NCBI GenBank assembly: GCA_032718475.1
Contig: JAUCBJ010008576.1
Span: forward strand, 1 to 29,599
Length of the DNA: 29,599 nucleotides
Source: Nemertoderma westbladi
Lineage: Eukaryota; Xenacoelomorpha; Nemertodermatida; Nemertodermatidae
Reading direction: 5' to 3'
This document shows, one piece after another, positions 10,601 through 22,600 of the stretch (position 1 is the stretch's first letter; every line of letters begins with the position of its first letter). The translations under genes were made by a program, and so were the position numbers. The notes under the pieces were generated by a model. The model was not told where the DNA came from. It searched no databases and saw nothing but the letters and a program-made list of their open reading frames with translations.

Positions 10601-13600
10601 TACCCGAAGGTATGGGTGGGCGCTACAGCTATCTGCTACCCGAAGGTAGGGGTGGGCGCTACAGCTATCTGCTACCCGAAGGTAGGGGTGGGCGCTACAG
10701 CTATCTGCTACCCGAAGGTAGAGGTGGGCGCTACTCATATCTGCTACCCGAAGGTAGGTGTGGGCGCTACTCCTTTCTGCTACCCGAAGGTAGGGGTGGG
10801 CGCTACTCCTTTCTGCTACCCGAAGGTAGGGGTGGGCGCTACTCCTTTATGCTACCCGAAGGTAGGGGTGGGCGCTACTCCTTTCTGCTACCCGAAGGTA
10901 GGGGTGGGCGCTACAGCTATCTGCTACCCGAAGGTAGGGGTGGGCGGTACTCCTATCTACTACCCGAGGGTATGGGTGGGCGCTACTCCTTTCTGCTACC
11001 CGAAGGTAGGGGTGGGCGCTACTCTTTTATGCTACCCGAAGGTAGGGGTGGGCGCTACTCCTTTATGCTACCCGAAGGTAGGGGTGGGCGCTACTCCTTT
11101 ATGCTACCCGAAGGTAGGGGTGGGCGCTACTCCTTTCTGCTACCCGAAGGTATGGATGGGCGCTACTCCTATTTGCTACCCGAAGGTAGGGGTGGGCGCT
11201 ACTCCTTTCTGCTACCCGAAGGTAGGGGTGGATGCTACTCCTATTTGCTACCCGAAGGTAGGGGTGGGCGCTACTCCTTTCTGCTACCCGAAGGTATGGA
11301 TGGGCGCTACTCCTATTTGCTACCCGAAGGTAGGGGTGGGCGATACTCCTTTCTGCTACCCGAAGGTAGGGGTGGGCGCTACTCCTTTCTGCTACCCGAA
11401 GGTAGGGGTGGGCGCTACAGCTATCTGCTACCCGAAGGTAGGGGTGGGCGCTACAGCTATCTGCTACCCGAAGGTAGAGGTGGGCGCTACTCCTATCTGC
11501 TACCCGAAGGTAGGTGTGGGTGCTACTCCTTTCTGCTACCCGAAGGTAGGGGTGGGCGCTACTCCTTTCTGCTACCCGAAGGTAGGGGTGGGCGCTACTC
11601 CTTTATGCTACCCGAAGGTAGGGGTGGGCGCTACTCCTTTCTGCTACCCGAAGGTAGGGGTGGGCGCTACAGCTATCTTCTACCCGAAGGTAGGGGTGGG
11701 CGGTACTCCTTTCTGCTACCCGAAGGTAGGGGTGGGCGCTACTCCTATTTGCTACCCGAAGGAAGGGGATGGGCGCTACTGCTATCTGCTACCCGAATGT
11801 AGGGGTGGGCGCTACTCCTATTTGCTAATCGAAGGTAGGGGTGGGCGCTACTCCTTTCTGCTACCCGAAGGTATGGATTGGCGCTACTCCTATTTGCTAC
11901 CCGAAGGTAGGGGTGGGCGATACTCCTTTCTCCTACCCGAAGGTAGGGGTGGGCGCTACTCCTATCTGCTACCCGAAGATAGGGGTGGGCGCTACTGCTA
12001 TCTGCTACCCGAAGGTAGGGGTGGGCGCTACTGCTATCTGCTACCCGAAGGTAGGGATGGGCGCTACTCCTATTTGCTACCCGAAGGTATGGATGGTCGC
12101 TACTCCTATCTGCTACCCGAAGTTAGGGGTGGGCGCTACTGCTATCTGCTACCCGAAGGTAGGGATGGGCGCTACTGCTATCTGCTACCCGAATGTAGGG
12201 GTGGGCGCTACTGCTATCTGCTACCCGAAGGTAGGGATGGGCGCTACTCCTATTTGCTACCCGAAGGTAGGGGTGGGCGCTACTCCTATTTACTACCCGA
12301 AGGTATGGATGGGCGCTACTCCTATTTGCTACCCGAAGGTAGGGATGGGCGCTTCTCCTTTCTGCTACCCGAAGGTATGGATGGGCGCTACTCCTATTTG
12401 CTACCCAAAGGTAGGGGTGGGCGCTACTCCTATTTGCTACCCGAAGGTAGGGGTGGGCGCTACTGCTATCTGCTACCCGAATGTAGGGGTGGGCGCTACT
12501 CCTATTTGCTACCCGAAGGTAGGGGTGGGCGCTACTCCTATTTGCTACCCGAAGGTATGGATGGGCGCTACTCCTATTTGCTACCCGAAGGTAGGGGTGG
12601 GCGCTACTCCTATTTGCTACCCGAAGGTATGGATGGGCGCTACTCCTATTTGCTACCCGAAGGTAGGGGTGGGCGCTACTCCTATTTGCTACCCGAAGGT
12701 ATGGATGGGCGCTACTCCTTTCTGCTACCCGAGGTAGGGGTGGGCGCTACTCCTTTCTGCTACCCGAAGGTAGGGGTGGGCGCTACTCCTATTTGCTACC
12801 CGAAGGTATGGATGGGCGCTACTCCTATTTGCTACCCGAAGGTAGGGGTGGGCGCTACTCCTTTCTGCTACCCGAAGGTAGGGGTGGGCGCTACTCCTAT
12901 TTGCTACCCGAAGGTAGGGGTGGGCGCTACTCCTTTCTCCTACCCGAAGGTAGGGGTGGGCGCTACTCCTATCTGCTACCCGAAGGTAGGGGTGGACGCT
13001 ACTCCTATCTGCTACCCGAAGATAGGGGTGGGCGCTACTCCTTTCTGCTACCCGAAGGTAGGGGTGGGCGCTACTCCTATCTGATACACGAAGGTAGGGG
13101 TAGGCGCTACTCCTATTTGCTACCCGAAGGTAGGGGTGGGCGCTACTCTTTTCTGCTACCCGAAGGTAGGGGTGGGTGCTACTCCTTTCTGCTACCCGAA
13201 GGTAGGGATGGGCGCTACTCCTATCTGCTACCCGAAGGTTGGGGTGGGCGCTACTCCTTTCTGCTACCTGAAGGTAGGGGTGGGCGCTACTCCTTTCTGC
13301 TACCCGAAGGTAGGGGTGGGCGCTACTCATATTTGCTACCCGACACCTATCTAATACCTTGTTTTACTCCCAGGAGTTATACTGGTCCTCCTATACGGCC
13401 ATGAAATCTCCAAACTTCGTGGAATTTCAAAACATCTCTGAGAATTATATGCGGATGGAGACCGTACTAATGACATTTGGTTTCTATTTCAAAATAGAAT
13501 ATAAAGTCGAGAGAGGTGGTTAAGTATAATCAAATTTGTGACTATTATTTTGTTGCAGCGAGTTACAAAACGTTAAACATTGAGCCAGCTGACTAGAGAG

Positions 13601-16600
13601 AATCAATATAAAGTTATCATCATACCAAATTTAGTAGCTTTGAACTTGAACAATTGACTTGTGAAGAAAATTTGGGGGTGGGGGTGGATGCAAATTGTTC
13701 GTAAAGTTATTGTATTTACGGAAATGGTATAAAACATCACAAAATGCAGAACACATTAATTAAAAACCTTCCTTGGAATTTGGTACCGAATTGTCCGAAT
13801 TTGTTAACATTCTTTATCGGTTTCTCTTCTGCGCCGCCTTTCTCACCCTCCTTGTGTCTGTCACTTTCCCCTTCGGCGGAGGCGCGCCGGGGGTGCCCGC
13901 TTCGTACATGTGCATGGGTTTCATTCCAATTGGTACTGGAGGGGGGATGACATCTTGGGGTGGAGGAGGTGGTGGCGGTGGTGGTGGGGTAGCCGTTGCT
14001 GGTGCTGGAGGGGGGCCATCCATTGCTGGGGGTGGGTGCGGTGCAAGGGGCACCGGGATAAATTCGCTGTCATCCCCGCGATAGGACAACTGGTTATTCC
14101 GCAATCGCGATCGTCGGTGCGACAAGATGGCCATATTCTCCACCCATACGACGACGAGAGACACAAACAGCGCTATGATGGGCCCGTAGAAGACATACCC
14201 GAAAGGGACATCCGAGTTACGGAAGTGGAAGACCTGGTTGTCGAACCCGGTGACCCACTCATCCACCGGTTGCTTATTGATCGCGATTGCGGACGCAGTC
14301 GCCGTGAACACCACGACCAACCCGAGGAGACAGACTCTTGTCAGACAGGTCTGCGGGGACCACGGGTACAGGCCGAAGCAGCTCGCGACAATGTGCATAT
14401 TCCGTATAAGATGCCAACGCGAGTGCAGGTAGCAGTGATATTTGTTGAATCGGATCGACTCAGCCTGGATAGAAGCACTTTTATTGTTGGTGATTTTTCG
14501 GTTCACATCGAATCGCCATGACTTCCCCGTGTCCTGGTCCATGATGACAATCTCCCCGCAGTACCATGATGCACTTCTAGGTAACTCGTACCATTTCCTT
14601 CTCCGCTTCCCGCCGCCTTTACAGACCATGCACGTGACGGATACGACGTCTCCCAGTGACGGGATTCGCATGTCCTGGAAGATAAATGAGTCGACGCCGC
14701 CGTGCGCCAATGCTTCTGTCCACGCGGGCCGGGTGAGGTACATCTGGGGTGAATCCTGATCCGTACCAGTAAACGCTACTGACACTGTCCCTTGCGTCCC
14801 CAACATGGACTGCACCCAGATGACGTAATAGGCGCTCGATGAGTCGTAGTCTATGTCGGTTAGGAAGTGGGTTTGACACGCCCGTAACCGGTAGTGATCG
14901 TTCACCAATGCCCCTACTACCATACTGACCATTATCATTGCGACCATCGCAGCCGTCCAGTTTATTAACACAAGGGGTTTGTTTGAAATTAACGGGGGTA
15001 TTAAGTAATCAGCAACGCCTTGTAAGTAATCAGTTAGAACAATGAGTACCATTGTCGGTTTGTTTTTCTTGGAACAGTTTCTCAGTTTGATGACATTATT
15101 GTTTGAAACTGAAACATTATTTTCATGATGACACAGGCTATATCTGTCATCACTTCTAGAAAGTTATTTTTAACCGATAATTATTTGCTACTTGCGACAG
15201 GTTTTCGACAATTTTTGCACTAAATATATTTATTTACATATTATTATTATTCCGCAGCGGTATATAGTGTGTATCAGCTACTAACTTTTGTAATGTAGTA
15301 ATATATAATAGCTACTTCGATTTATTTAACGATTTAGAAAATTGACGTGTCGTTTTTTATTTAACAATAAATTTTGGTTGCATCATATTTATAGTACCAT
15401 GTTCATATATTCATTGTTCCTATGGTTATGATCATTATATTTAGCTGTTTCAATTGATGCTTTCGTTGCGGTAAGATAACTAACTAACACGGTAAAATAA
15501 AGGTGATCTTTGAATATTCAACTTTCAGTTTAAAAATTGAAGATATTCCAGCCTATTTTACTTAAGAGTTGAAAACAACCGGTTCCAACGCCAAACTGTC
15601 TAGGCCGGTGATCTGAAAATCCTCGGCTGTCACTAAATCACGCAAGCGGGACTTATGGTAGTGTTTAAACGGGATCCCGATCCCGAAAAACCGGGATCCC
15701 AGCGAAAAATGCAATCCCGGTCCCGATCCCGAAGAATATATAGTGAAGTAAATTTGTTAAACATCTAAAAAAAGTTCCAGCCGAACGGAAATGTTCTGAT
15801 TATATCGAATTTTTTTTTCAGTAAACCATCCAGTAATCAATTCAAAATAATTTCAATATAACTTTATCTTACGAATAGTTCAGAAGTGTAAGATAAAGTG
15901 AGTGTTTCCCAAAACCCGCCACATATGCTATTAACGATAAGGAATTTAATCCAAAATTGCATTCCCGATCCTGATCCCTAAATATGGGATCCCGAAAGTG
16001 ATAATCCCGTTCCCGATCCCGATCACGGAAATTCCGAAAAGTCTCATCCCGTTTAAACATTAACTTATTCTAGAGGATACCGAACGGTTGTACCTATTGT
16101 AGAGGATACCGAACGGTTGTACCTATTAATTGCACTGTTCTGTCGGGTTAGAAACACAAAATATGTTGCTCATATGATTAATGAGTCACTTTATGGCCCT
16201 GCTGTAAAACCGAGCATCATCCTGTGGAAACTACTTATCCGTTTCGCTGAACTCTGGTATCTCAGGAACTACCACTGGTTTGTCATGTGTAAGTGTAAGG
16301 GCTATTAGGTTTTAATTGTTATCTTTTCTTCTTGTTTTTTAGTCTCCAGATGTTGTTAGAGGTTTCCTCCCATTGCACCATGTGAACAAGAAGGCCACAT
16401 TGCTGTATCTGGTTGAACGAGGCGCTCTGCTACAAGCCGTGAACGTATTCGGGGATACTCCGCTACACGTAGCTATCAGAGAACGCCGATTAGATTGTGT
16501 GCTTGCCTTACTGTGTCTGCAGGCAGACCCAAATGCCAGGAATAAGTCGTTAGAAACCCCCCTTCACACAGCAGTGCAGGTAACTCAACAATAAATTAAC

Positions 16601-19600
16601 GGTCAAGGTGTACCTAAATGTAAGGTGAGTTGTAATCGGCCTTCAAGATGTCCCCGACACCAAAGTGAGTTTTAATCGGCCTTCAAGATGTCTCCAACAC
16701 CAAAGTGAGTTGTAATTCGCCTTCAAGTTGTCTCCAACTCTAAGGTGAGTTGTAATCGGCCTTCAAGATGTCTCCAACTCCAAAGTGAGTTGTAATCGGC
16801 CTTCAAGATGTCTCCAACTCCAAAGTGAGTTGTAATCGGCCTTCAAAATGTCCTGTCTCAAACTCTAAAGTGAGTTGTAATCAGCCTTCACGATGTCTCC
16901 AACTCCAAAGTAAGTTGTAATCGGCCTTCAAGATGTCTCCAACACCAAGGTGAGCTGTAATCGGCCTTCAAGATGTCTCCAACTCCCAAGCGAGTTGTAA
17001 TCGGCCTTCAAAATGTCTCCAACTCCAACGTGAGTTGTAATCGGCCTTCAAGATGTCCCCAACTCCAAAGTGAGTTGTAATTGGCTTTCAAGATGTCTCC
17101 AACTCCAAAGTGAGTTTTAATTCGCCTTCAAGATGTCTCCAACTCCAAAGTGAGTTGTAATCGGCCTTCAAGATGTCTCCAACACTAAGGTGAGTTGTAA
17201 TCGTCCTTCAAGATGTCTCCAACACTAAGGTGAGTTGCAATTGGCCTTCAAGATGTCTCCAACTCAAAGTGAGTTGTAATCGGCCTTCAAGATGTCTCAA
17301 CTCCAAAGTGAGTTGAATCGGCCTTCAAGATGTCTCCAACTCCAATGTGAGTTGTAATCGGCCTTCAATATGTCTCCAACTCCAAAGTGAGTTGTAATAG
17401 GCCTTCAAGATGTCTCCAACTCCAAAGTGAGTTGTAATTGGCCTTCAAGATGTCTCCAACTCCAAAGTGAGTTGTAATCGGCCTTCAAGATGTCTCCAAC
17501 ACTAAGGTGAGTTGTAAACGGCCTTTAAGGTGTCTCCAACACAAATGTGAGTTGCAATTGGCCCTCAAGATGTCTCCAACTCCAAAGTGAGTTGTAATCG
17601 GCCTTCAATATGTCTACAACTCCAAAGTGAGTTGTAATCGGCCTTCAAGATGTCTCCAACTCCAAAATGAGTTGTAATCGGCCTTCAAGATGTCGCCAAC
17701 TCTAACATGAGTTGTAATCGGTCTTCAAAATGTCTTCGCCTTCAAGATGTCTCCAACTCTGAGGTGAGTTGTAATTGGCCTACAAGATGTCTCCAACTCC
17801 AAAATGAGTTGTAATTGGCCTTCAAGATGTCTTCAACACCAAAATGAGTTGTAATCGGCCTTCAAGATGTCGCCAACTCCAAAGTGAGTTGTAATCGGCC
17901 TTCAAGATGTCGCCAACTCCAACGTGAGTTGTAATCGGTCTTCAAAATGTCTTCGCCTTCAAGATGTCTCCAACTCTGAGGTGAGTTGTAATTGGCCTAC
18001 AAGATGTCTCCAACTCCAAAATGAGTTGTAATTGGCCTTCAAGATGACTCCAACACCAAGACGTGAGTTGTAATTTCGCCTTCAAGATGTCTCCAACACA
18101 AGGTGCATGTATTTGGCCTTCAAGATGTCTCCAACACTAAGGTGAGTTTTAATCGGCCTTCAAGATGTCTCCAACTCCAAAGTGAGTTGTAATCGGCCTT
18201 CAAGATGTCTCCAACTCCAAAGTGAGTTGTAATCGGCCTTCAAAATGTCTTGTCTCAAACTCTAAAGTGAGTTGTAATCGGCCTTCACGATGTCTCCAAC
18301 TCCAAAGTAAGTTGTAATCGGCCTTCAAGATGTCCCCAACACCAAGGTGAGTTGTAATCGGCCTTCAAGATGTCTCCAACTCCAAAATGAGTAGTAATTG
18401 GCCTTCAAGATGACTCCAACACCAAGACGTGAGTTGTAATTTCGCCTTCAAGATGTCTCCAACACAAGGTGCATGTATTTGGCCTTCAAGATGTCTCCAA
18501 CACTAAGGTGAGTTTTAATCGGCCTTCAAGATGTCTCCAACTCCAAAGTGAGTTGTAATCGGCCTTCAAGATGTCTCCAACTCCAAAGTGAGTTGTAATC
18601 GGCCTTCAAAATGTCTTGTCTCAAACTCTAAAGTGAGTTGTAATCGGCCTTCACGATGTCTCCAACTCCAAAGTAAGTTGTAATCGGCCTTCAAGATGTC
18701 CCCAACACCAAGGTGAGTTGTAATCGGCCTTCAAGATGTCTCCAACTCCAAAATGAGTAGTAATTGGCCTTCAAGATGACTCCAACACCAAGACGTGAGT
18801 TGTAATTTCGCCTTCAAGATGTCTCCAACACAAGGTGCATGTATTTGGCCTTCAAGATGTCTCCAACACTAAGGTGAGTTTTAATCGGCCTTCAAGATGT
18901 CTCCAACTCCAAAGTGAGTTGTAATCGGCCTTCAAGATGTCTCCAACTCCAAAGTGAGTTGTAATCGGCCTTCAAAATGTCTTGTCTCAAACTCTAAAGT
19001 GAGTTGTAATCGGCCTTCACGATGTCTCCAACTCCAAAGTAAGTTGTAATCGGCCTTCAAGATGTCCCCAACACCAAGGTGAGTTGTAATCGGCCTTCAA
19101 GATGTCTCCAACTCCAAAATGAGTAGTAATTGGCCTTCAAGATGACTCCAACACCAAGACGTGAGTTGTAATTTCGCCTTCAAGATGTCTCCAACACAAG
19201 GTGCATGTATTTGGCCTTCAAGATGTCTCCAACACTAAGGTGAGTTTTAATCGGCCTTCAAGATGTCTCCAACTCCAAAGTGAGTTGTAATCGGCCTTCA
19301 AGATGTCTCCAACTCCAAAGTGAGTTGTAATCGGCCTTCAAAATGTCTTGTCTCAAACTCTAAAGTGAGTTGTAATCGGCCTTCACGATGTCTCCAACTC
19401 CAAAGTAAGTTGTAATCGGCCTTCAAGATGTCCCCAACACCAAGGTGAGTTGTAATCGGCCTTCAAGATGTCTCCAACTCCAAAATGAGTAGTAATTGGC
19501 CTTCAAGATGACTCCAACACCAAGACGTGAGTTGTAATTTCGCCTTCAAGATGTCTCCAACACAAGGTGCATGTATTTGGCCTTCAAGATGTCTCCAACA

Positions 19601-22600
19601 CTAAGGTGAGTTTTAATCGGCCTTCAAGATGTCTCCAACTCCAAAGTGAGTTGTAATCGGCCTTCAAGATGTCTCCAACTCCAAAGTGAGTTGTAATCGG
19701 CCTTCAAAATGTCTTGTCTCAAACTCTAAAGTGAGTTGTAATCGGCCTTCACGATGTCTCCAACTCCAAAGTAAGTTGTAATCGGCCTTCAAGATGTCCC
19801 CAACACCAAGGTGAGTTGTAATCGGCCTTCAAGATGTCTCCAACTCCCAAGTGAGTTGTAATCGGCCTTCAAGATGTCTCCAATTCCAAAGTGAGTTGTA
19901 ATAGGCCTTCAAAATGTCTCCAACTCCAACGTGAGTTGTAATCGGCCTTCAAGATGTCCCCAACTCCAAAGTGAGTTGTAATCGGCTTTCAAGATGTCTC
20001 CAACTCCAAAGTGAGTTTTAATTCGCCTTCAAGATGTCTCCAACTCCAAAGTGACTTGTAATCGGCCTTCAAGATGTCTCCAACACTAAGGTGAGTTGTA
20101 ATCGTCCTTTACGATGTCTCCAACACTAAGGTGAGTTGCAATTGGCCTTCAAGATGTCTCCAACTCCAAAGTGAGTTGTAATCGGCCTTCAAGATGTCTA
20201 CAACTCCAAAGTGAGTTGAATCGGCCTTCAAGATTTCTCCAACTCCAATGTGAGTTGTAATCGGCCTTCAATATGTCTCCAACTCCAAAGTGAGTTGTAA
20301 TCGGCCTTCAAGATGTCTCCAACTCCAAAGTGAGTTGTAATAGGCCTTCAAGATGTCTCTAACTCCATAGTGAGTTGTAATCGGCCTTCAAGATGTCTCC
20401 AACACTAAGGTGAGTTGTAAACGGCCTTCAAGATGTCTCCAAAACAAATGTGAGTTGCAATTGGCCCTCTTGATGTCCCCAACTCCAAAATGAGTTGTAA
20501 TCGGCCTTCAAGATGTCTCCAACTCCAAAATGAGTTGTAATCGGCCTTCAAGATGTCGCCAACTCCAACGTGAGTTGTAATCGGTCTTCAAAATGTCTTC
20601 GCCTTCAAGATGTCTCCAACTCTGAGGTGAGTTGTAATTGGCCTACAAGATGTCTCCAACTCCAAAATGAGTTGCAATTGGCCTTCAAGATGACTCCAAC
20701 ACCAAGACGTGAGTTGTAATTCGCTTTCAAGATGTCTCCAACACAAGGTGACATGTAATTGGCCTTCAAGATGTCTCCAACACTAAGGTGAGTTTTAATC
20801 GGCCTTCAAGATGTCTCGAACTCCAAAGTAAGTTGTAATCGGCCTTCAAGATGTCTCCAACTCCAAAGTGATTTGTAATCGGCCTTCAAAATGTCTTGTC
20901 TCAAACTCTAAAGTGAGTTGTAATCGGCCTTCACGATGTCTCCAACTCCAAAGTGAGTTGTAATCAGCCTTCAAGATGTCTCCAACACCAAGGTGAGTTG
21001 TAATCGGCCTTCAAGATGTCTCCAACTCCCAAGTGAGTTGTAATCGGCCTTCAAGATGTCTCCAACTCCAAAGTGAGTTGTAATAGGCCTTCAAAATGTC
21101 TCCAACTCCAACGTGAGTTGTAATCGCCCTTCAAGATGTCCCCAATTCCAAAGTGGATTGTAATCGGCTTTCAAGATGTCTCCAACTCCAAAGTGAGTTT
21201 TAATCGGCCTTCAATATGTCTACAACTCCAAAGTGAGTTGTAATCGGCCTTCAAGATGTCTCCAACTCCAAAGTGAGTTGTAATCGGCCTTCAATATGTC
21301 TCCAACTCCAAAGTGAGTTGTAATCGGCCTTCAAATGTCTCTAACTCCAAAGTGAGTTGTAATTGGCCTTCAAGATGTCTCCAACTCCAAAGTGAGTTGT
21401 AATCGGCCTTCAAGATGTCTCCAACACTAAGGTGAGTTGTAAACGGCCTTCAAGATGTCTCCAATACAGGTGAGTTGCAATTGGCCCTCAAGATGTCTCC
21501 AACTCTAAAGTGAGTTGTAATCGGCCTTCAATATGTCTACAACTCCAAAGTGAGTTGTAATCGGCCTTCAATATGTCTCCAACTCCAAAATGAGTTGTAA
21601 TCGGCCTTCAAGATGTCTCAAACTCTAAGGTGAGTTGTAATTCGGCTTCAAGATGTCTCCAACTCCAAAGTGAGTTGTAATCGGCCTTCAATATGTCTCC
21701 AACTCCAAAGGGAATTGTAATCGGCCTTCAAGATGTCTCCAACTCTAAAGTGAGTTGTAATCGGTCTTCAAGATGTCTCCAACTCCAAAGTGAGTTGTAA
21801 TTGGCCTTCAAGATGACTCCAACTCCAAAGTGCGATTTAATCGGCGTCCATAACGTTGGCATACATTAAACGAATAACCAAATAACTAAAACAGAAAAAT
21901 GTTGCTCCAAAATTAACGTCAAAAATTACTTATGTTATAATAACTAACGTATCGTATACTAAATTTATTGTGTATTTACATCGATTTATGTAATTAACCA
22001 CCTAATTAAATTTACCTTACCCCATCATGGGGTGTATCTATCTAAAAAAATAAAATAAATAACATTATAACTACATATTACTCAACTTTGTACTTACTTA
22101 TTTTAATATTATCTTGTTTTTTTTTTGTCTATTATCTTCCCATTTTCTTGTTGTTTCAGTCCGATAACGTTCACTGCCTCAGAGCAATGTTAGCCTTCCA
22201 CGCGGATATCGAAGCGAAAACAGCAATGGGTTGTACTGCGCGACATCTGGCGGCCACTTTAGGAAGTAAAACACATTTTGAGCTACTTTATAATTTAGGT
22301 ATATAGTACACGATAATAATGTACCTTGTATATGTGCGATTCGTTCGAATATAGATTGATTTTAGATTTATTATTTATGATTTTAGTGCTAATTATTTAT
22401 TAGGTATTTAGGTAGTATTTTTTATTATGGAATAGGTAGTATTAATTAGTATTATTTATTTAATGAAGGCACTAGCGGAAGTCCAACGGGATCATTCGTT
22501 GGGCAAATCAGCTGCTGCGAAAGTTGCCGTCAAGGCGGCATGAGCAGCAACGAATAGACTGTACTCGGGTGATTAGGTTGAGTTAGTCAGTGAGACGATG

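Noticed and set aside
5810-13343. CRISPR-like array (constant 30 bases, variable hexamer)
   Set aside because: The variable part is only about six bases with three main states, the context is a eukaryotic intron, and no cas genes are present. It is a minisatellite with variant units.
13773-14521. Open frames on the + strand opposite the PLAT gene (glycine-rich and others)
   Set aside because: They are antisense shadows; the glycine runs are the complement of the polyproline codons.
15869-16060. 63-codon - strand frame rich in RDRDRE
   Set aside because: It lies in the right arm of the MITE and reflects the GGGATC-type repeats, not a protein.
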